64,000 nucleotides of DNA from Diphasiastrum complanatum (taxonomy: Eukaryota > Streptophyta > Lycopodiopsida > Lycopodiales > Lycopodiaceae), in the NCBI GenBank assembly GCA_029204225.1, contig CM055107.1, forward strand, positions 8,281,730 through 8,345,729, in the 5' to 3' direction. Of this stretch, positions 47,001 to 57,237 are shown one piece after another. Numbering within the stretch: position 1 is the stretch's first letter; every line of letters starts with the position of its first letter. The notes beneath the pieces were generated by a model. The model ran no database searches. It was not told the DNA's origin and saw nothing but the letters and a program-made list of their open reading frames with translations. Position numbers and translations under genes: made by a program.

Positions 47001-50000
47001 AATCCTTCCCTGAAGGAGTAACAAAATGGCGCAAATAATCCTCAAGGATCCTGTTAAGGACCTCAGACTGCCCATCAGAAGTAGAATGATAAGCAGACCC
47101 CATAAAAAGCTGTACATCCAATATACGCATAAGCTCTGTCCAGAACAATGATGTAAACTTACTATCCCGATCAGAAAGGATAGTACGAGGAAACCCATGT
47201 AGGCGAAATATCTCTGAAAGGAACAAGCGTGCACACTGCTCTGCTGTGATAGTACTGCGGACGGGTATGAAATGTGCCTGTTTCAAGAACCTGTCAACTA
47301 CCACCATACATGAATCGTGACCACGACGGGTGCGGAGAAGGCCAATGATGAAGTCCATAGAAATATCAGTCCACTAGCTGTGAGGAATAGGCCAACTCTG
47401 AAGCAAACCAGCGGACTTAACACGGGAGTACTTATTACGTAAGCAGAAAGGACAGGTACGAATAAGTACAACAAGCTCTTTCCTAAGGGATGGCCAATAG
47501 AAATGATCCTTAAGACGAGCATAAGACTTCTGAAAACCAAAATGACCCCCAACTGGAGACGAATGAGAATCCGACAACAACTGAGAACAGATACCCAAAG
47601 AACTAGGAATACAAAGAGAACCATAATGATAAAGACGGTGGTCAACAATGGAATAAGCCTGATGAGGTGAAGACGACATAGGTGGAGCAGAACTATAAAC
47701 ATCACGAAAATCAAAACATGTAAGATAAGCAGATGGAAGATCATCAAACCAGGAAGGGATCGTGGCAACAAGGGTATTCAATAAAGCAGGAAGTCTAGAC
47801 AATGCGTCAGCAGCAGTGTTAGCACGACCAGGACGATACAAAATAGAAAAATCAAAAGATTGTAAAAACTGCAACCAACGAAACTGACGATCACTAAGAT
47901 CACGTTGGGAGAAGAGATAACGTAAGGACTGACGATCAGTAACGATATCAAAAGGAACACGGTACAGGTAATGGCGCCACTTCTTAAGAGCATAGATAAT
48001 GGCAAGAAGCTCTTTCTCATGGACAGAATAACGTTGCTCATAAGAGCGTAAACGACGCGACTCATAAGCAATAATACACTGAGACTGACAAAGCAAGGCA
48101 CCCAAACCAACATTACTAGCATCGGTCTCAACAATAAATTTCTAATCAAACTGTGGTAAACACAGGACAGAGGCCTCCACAACAGCACGACGAAGAGTGT
48201 CAAAGGCGAACTGACAATCGGAAGTCCAAACAAAAGCACTAGACTTCTTCAAAAGGGCATGAAGAGGGGCAGCCACGGTGGCAAAGTGAGGAACAGGACG
48301 ACGAAGGTGAGTAGCGAGAACAAGAAACATACGAACATGGTGGACATATGTGGGAACAGGCCAATCAGCGATTGCCCGAACCTTATGAGGGTCCAAACGA
48401 ATACGACCATCACAAATGAGAAATCCTAAAAACTCAATCTCAACAACAGCAAAGGAACACTTAGAAAGTTTAGCAAACAACTGGTGATGAACAAGCAATT
48501 GAAAAACAGATGAAAGACACATGCTCATCAAGAGTCTTACTAAGAACAAGAATATCATCAAAATAAACTAAAACACAACGACCAAGGAGAGGACGCATGA
48601 TGTTATTCATCACATTCTGGAACGTAGGTGGACCATTACTAACACCAAAAGGAAGAACACGAAACTCATACAAACCAAGATGGGTATGAAACGTAGTCTT
48701 GTGTTCGTCCGAAGAATGCATCCTAATCTGGTGATAGCCGGAACATAAGTCTATCTTAGAGAAAAGATGAGAGGTGCCTAACTGGTCAAAGAGATCATCC
48801 ATGTATCCATGTGAGGAATAGGATACTGGTTACGGATGGTCAACTTATTGAGGGCACGATAATCAATGCAGAGGCGTTTGGAACCATCTTTCTTACTGAC
48901 AAGGAGAACAGGGGCACCAAAAGGACTGTGACTAGGAACAATAAGGCCCTGATCTAGTAAAGCAGTACTCTGAAGCTCAACCTCATCACGCTCAGACTTA
49001 GACATACGGTAAAGAGGCCGGGAGAGAGGAGCAGAACCAGGACGCAAATCAATATGGTGGTTCACATCACGTAATGGTGGTAGCGTCGTAGGTTCTGAAA
49101 AGACAAATGCATACTGATGTAATAAGTCAGAGATCACCTGAGGAACAACTGCTAGAGGAGAGGTAGTCACTGGAGAATCTGCTGCAGCACGCTGAACACA
49201 TAATAAAGCTGCACAATGAGCCTTAGGTAGGCTGCGGATAAACTGCTTCCCGCTGATCAGCTGGAAATCTGCCTGAGAATCAATACCAGCAAGTGAGTGG
49301 GTCACTGCATCATGAACAAATGTCAATGTCTGCTGAGCCAGGTATAAAGTAACCGCTCCCAATGAACCAAACCAATCAGCACCAAGGATAAGGTCATAGT
49401 GCTCCAGAGGAATGATATAAAGATCTGCCTGTCCAGAAAAATCACCAATGCGGTAGGATAATCCCTGAAACATCTGCGAACTAGGAAATGAGTGAGAACT
49501 GGCAATCTCGACTGTGAGAGGCTGTGGAGCAGGAATAGGTGAAGCGCGTATCCGGCTGAGAACATAACTGCTGATAAAGGAATGAGTGCTGCCGGTATCA
49601 ACTAAAGCAATATACTCACGACCAGTAATGCGCACACGTAGCCGAATGGAGCGAGGACCGGGGCACCCTGTCCAAGTAGCATAAGCAAGCTGAGCATGGC
49701 AAGTAGCAGGAAGTAAATCAGTAGAAGGCTCAGAAGATAGATCAGGCTCATCAGATATATGAATGTAGATATCGCACTCATCTAGGGTAGTGCCCTCATG
49801 GGCATGCCAATGAAAAGACACAATAGAACTCGCGATGTAAGATGAACGGAAAGGACAACTAAGTAAGAAATACCTCGTAACCGCAACCGGAAGTGAGCTG
49901 AAAAATAGCGGCGATACGTCGAGGTACCGGGCAGCCTCCAAAAAAGATGCTAAGGGCCCGACAACGTGGAGTAAACGGTGGGTAAAAGTATGGGAAACAA

Positions 50001-53000
50001 TAATGGACTATGGGGCTGGAAAGGGAGCAGCCAAGGAAAGGAAGTGATAACAAAAAGGAGGTATGGGCAGCGAGGAAATAAGGCTGAAAAATCAGAGATC
50101 GCCCTTCAAGGGTAAAAAAAAGTTTGCGATAAAGACGGGGAGCAATCCCGATGCGCGATGAAGTTGGGTGGGAGTGGCTTTCTAAGCATCTAGGCGTGTT
50201 TGTATTGTCCGGGGTAGGGTTGCGAACACAGACAGCAGTGTAGGAGGGTGAGCTGAAATTGAGGCGGATGTAGGACGCCAGCTATGGTGGAGTGTGGGCA
50301 TCCAAGAGAGGTAGTAAACGGCAAAAAAAAATTGGATCAAAAAGATGGGTTGGTAGGGCGCTAGGAGTGGCTGATGGAAGGTAGCGAATAGGGGCAGCAA
50401 AAAGCGGAAATTTTCAGCAAAGGAAGGAGCAGTAGGGCGCTGGTCAGCAAGCATGAGGGCGCCCAATAGGGCAGCAAATAGGAGGCAGTAGGGCACCCAA
50501 AATAGGGGAGGAAAAAGGCTGAAAATGCAGCAGTAGGCAGCCAGCAAGAGGGCACGAGAAATGGGCAGCAAGTGGGCGCCTGTCTTCCTCCAATCCGTCG
50601 TGAAAATCTGCAAGACAAGTGTGGAGAAATGATGAAGATCCGGCTGAAAAATGGTGAAGATCCAAGCTGAAGATGGGCGGCCTCCTATGAGAGAAAAATC
50701 TGCTCAATGGAGATGCTCAGGAAAGTGCTCTGATACCAAGTTATGAACGCAGCCACGGCTCATCTAGATTTAGTCTATGAAAGCATCACATAAGCAAGAC
50801 TTAACCCTAGAAAGCAGGAGAGAGAAAGCTTAAAGAGACTAAAGAAGGAGATCATATCATAAGCCAAGTAACAAATGACACAGAATCCCTACTTATAGCC
50901 AAGAGGAAGCCCTAAAAGGAAGCTTCCAGTGGCTAGGGCCAAACTGAGAGGGAAAATAGTGCGCCCTCCAAGAAGGCCCCCACTCTCAGTAATATGACCA
51001 AATAACCAATATAGTGAATCATAGGGCCCAAGGCCAATAATATGGTCTAAATGTCAATAATAGGGCCCAAGGCCAACCATATAGTCTAAATGTCAAATAA
51101 TGGATAAAAAAGGGCCCAAAGCCTGCCTATGCATAAAGTAAAGTAAATGTAAATGGACATGGCGAATGTAATGAGCCGAGTCCATAACTTCCCATAACTG
51201 GTATTGTCTCCTGTCTGTAACCTAGTGGTGCCAGCAGTAGGTTTAAGAGTCGTAGAAGAAGCATCTTCTATTTTCATGGATGTACCGTTGAATGCCATTG
51301 TACAAAGAGAAGATTGGTATTCAAAATTATCTTCTTCAACTTCGTATTGTTCGAAACCAACTTCGTTATCATCATTGTAGTCGCCATCATCACCGATGTA
51401 GTGATTGGGATGCAATTCTGTCTCTTGCCAATGTTTCCCTCTGTTGTACGTGTTGTGACCTATAGGATCTTCTTCATTGGCTATCACTAACTAAAGATGG
51501 AAAGAATTCACTAAAATGGCCATAACTTGGTCATTATAGCTCCAAATCAGAAAATCTCAGTACCTCCAAGAAGCTAATAGAAAGATCTACTGATCTACAA
51601 TAAGAAATCACACAAGAAATGGTCAAAAATTGAAGCAAAACTTGCTAGAAATTGAAAAAACAAGAAAACTACACAAGAAACTCTACCAAACTTAACAAAG
51701 GGCCACCAAATCTGATGGGGAAAGGATCTAATGCTCTGGCACCAAAATTGCCATGTGCCAATCTTAGCATTCAAACATCTAATCCATTCATTAACATCAA
51801 ATAATAATGGAATTACAAGAAACCATGGAAACAAGGCAAAAATCAAGAAGATAGATAATAAGTAACAAAACTTCACCAAATTAGGCAAAGTAAGCGCATT
51901 CATTATTCATTAATGGAGATCATTCAAAGGATAGGGGGCCTCATTCTAGAACATGATCATAGCTCTCATGTGATTTTAGGCACATGAACCACAGACCTTT
52001 CAAGAAAGCTCTCAAAGAGAAGCTTCAAGAACACAAGAGAACACCAAAAGGTTCAAAATTATGAAAATGAATAATAGCCTCCAAATTTAGCACGACCTCA
52101 GCTATTTATAATGGTCATTTGTGACTCTATTATAAGTTTGGGGCCTTATTTAGCTAAATTGGGCCTTACAACCATTATTACAATTCCGCTATTCACAATT
52201 CGAGCCACTTTATTAACTGTCCTATTGACTAGTTCTAATCTAGTTTAGCTCCATGGCTATATTTGACAATTCATCAATAAGCTCATGTGCTGGCATCCTG
52301 TGTGTCTAGTATCCCACGGACCCTGATGTTATGGGCCTTTTGTTCTCTTGATCGTTCTTCCGAAATAGTGTCCATGATGACCGAGTACTTTAGCTACGGT
52401 TTGGGTTCTATGAGAACTCTTTTATTCTAATGTGATTTGAAAAGCTCACAATATTAAAGTTCATAATCTCATTCTTGATTTGTCATTAAAAAACACAATT
52501 TTTTTTGTATATTACGATGTACATATTTTACCAATTAAAAAAACTTTACACAATCAAGAAATGTCAAGCTAAGATAAATTCTCCTAAAAGTTATAGGAAG
52601 ATCTAACTTGTGTAGTTCATAATAATGGTGTTGATTTTTCCCTAAATAAGAAAGAAAATCTATAATTAATATTACCTTTACTTTCAAACTGAAGGAATTT
52701 TACTATTAGCAAACTGGGTGCCTACAAGCTTGACCCTGGATTGTTTTCCAAAACATTGTGCAACTATATCCTGAAATGTCACCTTGTACAACTATATCCT
52801 GAAATGTCACCTTGAGACTGGTTATCATGTACATCCCATGTCTGGAGACTGGTTATCATGACTAAGCAATCCTGTCCAGTTAAGACAAGTGAGGATAAAC
52901 CCAATCGAGGACGGCGAAGGCCCAAGTTTGGAAGCCTCAAAGTGTGTTTAACCTGAATCCAAAAACGCATTGCCAAAGTTTTACTAGCATTCCTTATTCC

Positions 53001-53964
53001 AAAGCTCCTAGATATATGTCTCCCCGCAATGAAGCTGAAGGTCAGTTCACTAGGCTGCTGAGTAGACCTTACCCTATGGCAATCAGCAAGCAGAGCCACT
53101 AACTCCCTGCCCAAGGTGCTTGAATGCTGCAGTAAGGGTGAATTTTTCTAAGGGGGTGTCAAAAATCACATCAGCAAGACATCCAAGATTTTCCAGGCAT
53201 TCCACTCGGTACAGAAGCAACTAACACCAAAACATATTCTGAATGAGAGAAAAGGTGCATGGTCAACAGTATAATTTCAATCTTTAAGAAGATAATTGAT
53301 TCAACCTTGAAATTACTTATCTAAGAGCACAAAACGTCATAGTAGTCTTATTATGAAATTAAACAACTTCCAGTATAAGTACCTGGTTCACAGCCGGTAC
53401 AATCTTGGCAAATAGAAGTATCTCTTCTATCTGTGCAATGCTTAAGTTGCTAACTCCGATCGCGTGAACTTTGCCATTTTGTACAAGGGCTTCCATAGCT
53501 TGCCAAGTGACTTTTAAGCCATACAAATGCTTGCGATGATCTACGCCGAGCTTGCGAGGGGGGTCTGTGGCATCCTCAAACTGTGAGCAATCCGGCCAGT
53601 GTACCAAATAAAGATCTAAATAAGATAACCCGAGGTTTTTGAGCGAAACATCAAGAGATGTAGCAACACGTTGAGGGGCATTAGTTGTGCACCAGAATTT
53701 GGATGTCACAAATACATCTTCTCGCTGCAGCCCCATTATACCTCCTTTTAAAGCCTCTCCAAGAGCCTGCCCTACCTCAATCTCATTTCCATAGAGATGA
53801 TCACAGTCCAAGTGGCGATACCCTAAGTCAAGCGCTGTCTTCACTGCAGTCCTGCACACTGCACCATCAGTTTGCCAGGTTCCAAGGCCCACTGCAGGTA
53901 TCTTTGTGCCAGAATTCAAAGAAAAATAAGTGCAAGATCCCATTTCTTTTCTTGCCATTGCCAC
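43242..53964 (-). CDS. NADPH-dependent aldo-keto reductase (AKR4C-like), three exons
   Basis: Exons on the minus strand: 53964-53383, 43897-43637 and 43475-43242, giving 358 residues with every junction in phase 0 and GT-AG borders (donors GTACTT and GTCTGT; acceptors ATCAG and CACAG). The TIM-barrel reductase opens with [13 protein letters not shown]. The catalytic tetrad is D53, Y58, K89 and H122 ([23 protein letters not shown]). IGVSNLS (169-175) and the cofactor loop [17 protein letters not shown] in exon 3 support NADPH use. Likely role: cytosolic reduction of aldehydes or sugars, including stress-derived carbonyls. Odd points: a Ser/Pro-rich insertion at about 227-262 (family members are usually near 315 residues), and a 9485-bp first intron filled with retrotransposons. 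The start is the first ATG; a second ATG lies two codons downstream (M3). No stops or frameshifts, so probably functional. Confidence 0.92.
44010..44091. repeat. (GA)n microsatellite, 82 bp, in intron 1
   Basis: A perfect GA tract about 110 bp from the exon 2 acceptor. In the direction of transcription it is a CT-rich run upstream of the splice site. Confidence 0.98.
44092..45156. other. Intronic sequence below the old gag
   Basis: No coding frame supported. Contains two GGAAC..GTTCC palindromes (44606-44617, GGAACATGTTCC; 44854-44865, GGAACGTGTTCC) and a short (TG)n run near 44912-44932. Confidence 0.4.
45725..46175 (-). repeat. 3' LTR of chromovirus
   Basis: 451 bp, same length as its partner. 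The integrase frame reads on into it. Ends form the inverted repeat AGTTATG/CATAACT. Confidence 0.95.
46176..47373 (-). pseudogene. Chromovirus integrase with chromodomain
   Basis: The integrase catalytic core reads ISMDFIIGL (first Asp), [15 protein letters not shown] (second Asp) and [20 protein letters not shown] (Glu), so D-D-E is intact. A C-terminal region with [17 protein letters not shown] and [20 protein letters not shown] follows. Then comes a chromodomain ([25 protein letters not shown]-x-E-E-A-T-W-E-P), which in chromoviruses steers integration toward modified histones. A TAG near 47373 separates it from RNase H. Downstream of the chromodomain the frame runs into the LTR. Confidence 0.9.
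47374..48141 (-). pseudogene. Chromovirus RNase H and integrase zinc-binding region
   Basis: RNase [40 protein letters not shown] and [20 protein letters not shown]. Then the integrase H-H-C-C region: [20 protein letters not shown] and [12 protein letters not shown]. In-frame stops flank it (TAG near 48138 and near 47375). Each is a single-base change in otherwise clean coding sequence. Confidence 0.88.
48142..49941 (-). pseudogene. Chromovirus protease and reverse transcriptase
   Basis: Aspartic protease with active site DTGSTHSF (about 49565-49590) and [72 protein letters not shown], the catalytic Y-F-D-D box ([13 protein letters not shown]), [20 protein letters not shown] and the thumb. 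The frame switches near 48790 and back near 48520, so one RT segment lies in a second frame: two compensating indels. Confidence 0.9.
49942..50726 (-). other. Non-gag filler between PBS and protease
   Basis: Only 785 bp separate the PBS from the protease frame, and I find no Retrotrans_gag domain or CCHC knuckle. Repeated ggcagcaa/gggcgcc-like words and Pro/Leu-rich short frames fill it. The element therefore has no capsid gene and would need gag from a relative to move. Confidence 0.7.
50739..51189 (-). repeat. 5' LTR of chromovirus
   Basis: 451 bp. Nine substitutions relative to the 3' LTR, eight of them C/T or G/A transitions. Confidence 0.95.
51488..51748 (-). other. Leader and PBS of old gypsy-type element
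   Basis: PBS complement gctctggcacca (51733-51744; TGGTGCCAGAGC on the minus strand) sits four bases from LTR sequence starting TGCCATGTGCC at 51749. The leader contains a cataactt motif shared with the copy at 17.1-17.8 kb. Confidence 0.65.
51749..52480 (-). repeat. 5' LTR of old gypsy-type element
   Basis: Related by scattered blocks to 17850-18590. Followed on the minus strand by PBS, leader and gag in the right order. The right boundary is approximate. Confidence 0.6.
52481..53382. other. Intronic sequence next to exon 1
   Basis: No protein recognised. A tandem repeat (ctatatcctgaaatgtcaccttg, about 52764-52815) and a nearby repeat of agactggttatcatg (about 52816, 52846) are visible. 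Confidence 0.45.
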
Positions 53965-54988
53965 CCAGTAAGGGATTTCACAACTGCTGCTTACTCACAC
54001 TTAAAAATAAATCTGCATTTAGACCTCTCTTTTGAAAACATTCGATTCATCATGATGCTTTTGCCCCCCAGTTGAAATCGAAATTACTGCTCACTTCATA
54101 AGCTGAAACTGCGAAGTGAGTGTCCTAAAAGGAAATATGAATTTTAAAAGAAATTCCTTCCTTGAGTGAAGCCTTGCAAACACAGCTCTCAGAATCCTAC
54201 CCCCAATACTGGCAATCATTCCATCACTTGCACACAGTGAGCGAAAAAGCCTTACAAAGAGAATTTGTGTAGCTACTTTACATGTAAATGGACGAAAACC
54301 TGATTTCCTTAACCTCAATCTATCTGCTCTGCAAGCAGAGAGCCTTTGCTTCAAGCATAAACTCAGAAACCCTGCTGATTTGAGTGTTTGTGACAAATAA
54401 ATCACATAATCTCAGCCAAAGCAAAGGAAAAAAAGAACAGGAAAAGCAACCCAGTGCCCACCTCCAGCATTTGATCAACCTGGCTGCACTTTCAGCTTAT
54501 TATTGCTGCTTACTTTCCAGATTTGCGAAGAACTCTCAGCAGCAAATGGCGCCCGGTAAATTGCGTCCTGTGGGCTTTTGGGCAAGCGTGCATCCACGAG
54601 CCACGATCCATGCGAGCGCACGAGCGAGCAAGCGCGCGCGAGGGAATAGGGAGACAGAAGAAAAGAAAAGAAAAGAGAGCAAAGAAGAGAGAAAAATTCA
54701 AACCAACTGCATTCATATCGCGGGTGCGGCACCGTAAAATGCAGTGCGCCCACATGGGTCGTAAAATTCTTCTTCTAATTTTGAACTTTCTTGGCCGTGC
54801 GTCTATTTGCCTACATCCATGCCTTGGCCCTTGGAATATATTGTTTTATTATTTTAGGCATGTTTTTTTGGGGATGCCCATTATGATGCAAGTTAAATTA
54901 TTCTTTGTTTTGCAAAAATCACTAAGTTATTATTAGGTTTTCACAAAATGTACAAAAGCGGAGTACAACAACAACCAAAGGTGATCAA
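53965..54988 (-). promoter_or_regulatory. 5' flank of the aldo-keto reductase gene
   Basis: The region upstream of the ATG must contain the promoter and 5' UTR. I see no convincing TATA box near the start. A GC-rich island lies at about 54545-54650 (gcgagcgcacgagcgagcaagcgcgcgcg), unlike the surrounding AT-rich DNA. This could be a TATA-less promoter. Short frames through it show no domains. Confidence 0.4.
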
Positions 54989-55134
54989 GGGATTTTCCAA
55001 AAGGGAAAACTATACAATGCAAAATAAAAACAAGATTACCTGCACACCACGCATGGAGGCAGGGATTTTCCAAAAGGGAAAACTATACAATGCAAAATAA
55101 AAACAAGATTACCAACACACCACGCATGGAGGCA
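54989..55134. repeat. 73-bp tandem duplication
   Basis: Gggattttccaaaagggaaa begins at about 54990 and again 73 bp on; the two units differ at only two or three positions (tg/aa before cacaccacgc). A young duplication. Confidence 0.9.
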
Positions 55135-55279
55135 GTCCAATAGCTAAAAGGAAATTGACCAATAGTAATAAACTATAAAGTAGCTAGAAAGATTTGTGAT
55201 GCCCAAATCTTCGAAAGCATAGAAAGCATGCATGCATGCCAGAAAGTGACTACAACCTTGGCTCTAAACTAAGAGTCTC

Positions 55280-55460
55280 CTAGCAAAATGGAGCATACAA
55301 TGAGCTGAGGTGGAACCTCCCAATGACTGAGTAAATGTGCAAAGTCCACCCAAAGATGCATGTTGCAATGAAAGAACAGGTGCGCAACAATTTCTTCTTC
55401 CAACTGGCAAATTGAGTAAAGACAATCAATGAGGAAAGGCCATTTGCGGAATGCAGCAAT
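55280..55460 (-). pseudogene. zf-RVT fragment (LINE-type reverse transcriptase)
   Basis: The frame reads FRKWPFLIDCLYSICQLEEE followed by IVAHLFFHCNMHLWVDF. This matches the zinc-binding domain at the C-terminus of plant non-LTR reverse transcriptases (C-x-x-C-x5-E-x-x-x-H-L-F-x-x-C). Only this domain remains. The rest of the LINE is absent, being cut off by copia LTR sequence at about 55460. Confidence 0.6.
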
Positions 55461-56269
55461 TAAATTCAAACGTGACAATAGTTGTGATGATTTTGTTTGA
55501 ATTTGATAGGCATAGGCATGCAGTAGAAGAGGGATTATTCCACAGAGCCCGAAAGTGCATCTATAGAATGCAGCCATTTCTCTATCAAGCATCCTTCCTT
55601 CTTCCAACATGATATCAGAGCACTAATTTTTGTTATTAGATCATTTTCTATTGATTTCCAATTAAAGCGTTGCATGGTAATAGTATTCAGATATTATCAA
55701 ATACTATCTTTTTATTTTTAAGTCATCAAATTATCGACAAACTAACTTTCATATGGACTAACGAAGCAAAGCTTGTCTCACTGTAGACAAGCTAAAATGG
55801 ATCCAATTATCATTTGTGGAAATTTTAGAGGAAGACCTTGCTAATTGCCAATGACCTTTGGGATGTTGTCACATGAATTGAAGTGAAACTTGAAGACGAC
55901 ACAGCCAACACCAAATGAAAATCTAAGGATGGTAAAGCTTTCGCGCTAATCATTCTCAAAATTTCAGAAACCCAATATTGCAAATGCACTAATCATGAGA
56001 TCCAAGATTGCCTGATATTGGAAGTGAAGAACGCCAACAACAACAAGCAGTCAGATCAACAAGTGAATACAATTGTAATTACATCACAATCTCTAGTTCA
56101 AGACATGGATGAAGGAGCATTTACGATCAGAGATTAAAAAGTGTAAGTCGATAATTCTTGGTTTATTAATTCTGCAGCTACTCAACATATGACTAGTCAT
56201 CGCGAACATTTCTATTCCTATATGCCTTACATGTACAAAGAATGTCAAACTCATAAAAGATGCTAAACT

Positions 56270-57230
56270 AATGTTGTCCTTGTAATTTGACTTGACAAAT
56301 CTGGGTGAAGCACACTACTGTCTTAGTATTTAAATTCGAAGAGACAAAGAGCAAAGGCTGATTTACATCACTCAATAGAGGTACACTTATAATAATTTTT
56401 TAAAAATATATAATCAAATAAATTGCAAGTTAGCTCACTCGCCAATGGACCCAAGACTCAAATTGTCGAAGGACCAGTGTACTCAGACAACAGAATAGAA
56501 AGAGAAGATGCGTGAGTACTCATATTATTTGATAGTATTTTTTCTTATGTACGCGATGATTTGTACCAGACCAGACATAGCTTTTGTAGTTAGTTCCTTA
56601 AGTCAATATATGGCTAATCTTGATATTATACATTGGAAAGCTCTTATAAGAGTTATGAAATATATTGTGGACTGATGCATTTGTTATGGAGCAGTCGACA
56701 ATGCATTTGTTATGGAGCAGTCGACAATGACAAACTCAACATACTCAGTGGTTATTTGGATGCAAGTTGGGCAGGAGATGTAGATACTCATAGATCCACA
56801 TTAGGATTTACATTGTTCCTCAACGGTGGTCCAATCTCATGGAACAGTCGCAAGCAAACCTCAATAAGTCTATCGTCTATAGAATCAGAGTATACTGATA
56901 TCTCTCAAGCAAGAAAGAAATCAGTGTGGTTGCGAAACTTATTATCAAACGTATGTCTAAAGCAGAATGCTTCGACAATTGTCTACTTGTGATAATCAAA
57001 GTGCTACTACTTTATCGGCCAACCCAAAGTTTCATTCCAAGAGTAAGCACCTTGAAATAAAGTATCACTATGTCAGAAGTACAGTTTTTGACAAAGAGAT
57101 TAGCTTGGAGTACCGTCGAACGCAAGACATGACAACAAATATTTTCACAAAGGTGTTGAGCTTAGATGCGCACAAAAGATTTTGTGCAGAACTAAGTCTG
57201 AAGGTCAAAACATTCATGGATTTAGATTAA
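56270..57230 (+). pseudogene. Copia RT C-terminus and RNase H
   Basis: After frame changes: FDLTNLGEAHYCLSIQIRRD, then YAMICTRPDIAFVVSSLSQY. RNase H: SGYLDASWAGDVDTHRSTLG, LFLNGGPISWNSRKQTSISL, SSIESEY (56633-56992), and the C-terminal part CDNQSATTLSANPKFHSKSK, EIKYHYVRS, FTKVLSLDAH (56967-57230). A 27-bp tandem duplication (tgcatttgttatggagcagtcgacaa twice, about 56673-56726) disrupts RNase H. Confidence 0.85.
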
Positions 57231-57237
57231 GGGGGAG

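Larger units (their letters stand above)
45725..51189 (-). mobile_element. Ty3-gypsy chromovirus, complete LTR to LTR, TSD TCCCA
   Basis: LTRs 45725-46175 and 50739-51189 are both 451 bp. Target duplication TCCCA at 45720-45724 and 51190-51194. PBS at 50727-50738 (TGGTATCAGAGC on the minus strand) directly abuts the 5' LTR, and a G-rich polypurine tract (GTGTCGGGGAG) abuts the 3' LTR. LTR ends are AGTTATG...CATAACT, not TG...CA. Order: protease, RT, RNase H, integrase, chromodomain. The LTRs differ at 9 of 451 sites (2.0%), so this is the youngest dated insertion here. The gag is missing. Confidence 0.95.
45157..51487 (-). pseudogene. Old gypsy-type gag, split by a chromovirus
   Basis: Two halves on the minus strand. 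51487-51190 encodes an acidic N-terminal part ([20 protein letters not shown]). 45724-45157 encodes the Retrotrans_gag domain ([54 protein letters not shown]). The chromovirus separates them, with the TCCCA duplication on each side; the reading frame is the same on both sides once one copy of the duplication is discounted, so the gag was open when it was hit. The PBS (51733-51744) and LTR lie upstream. No protease or RT follows below 45157, so the element was already truncated, or pol was lost. Confidence 0.85.
43898..53382 (-). other. Intron 1 of the aldo-keto reductase gene
   Basis: A 9485-bp intron with GT donor at 53382-53381 and AG acceptor at 43899-43898. It holds a GA microsatellite, an old gypsy-type 5' LTR with gag, and a chromovirus inserted into that gag. 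All coding parts of these elements lie on the same strand as the host gene, so LTR polyadenylation signals could cause premature termination. Confidence 0.85.

Noticed and set aside
46410-48239. Leu/Val-rich open frames opposite or shifted to the chromovirus pol
   Set aside because: They overlap intact RT, RNase H and integrase motifs in the true frame, so they are shadows.
50182-50707. Hydrophobic frames that might be membrane proteins
   Set aside because: They lie inside the chromovirus filler, overlap each other in several frames and show no domain; composition explains the hydrophobicity.
54384-54936. Basic frames through the GC-rich island upstream of the reductase
   Set aside because: No domain, overlapping frames on both strands; better read as promoter or 5' UTR sequence.
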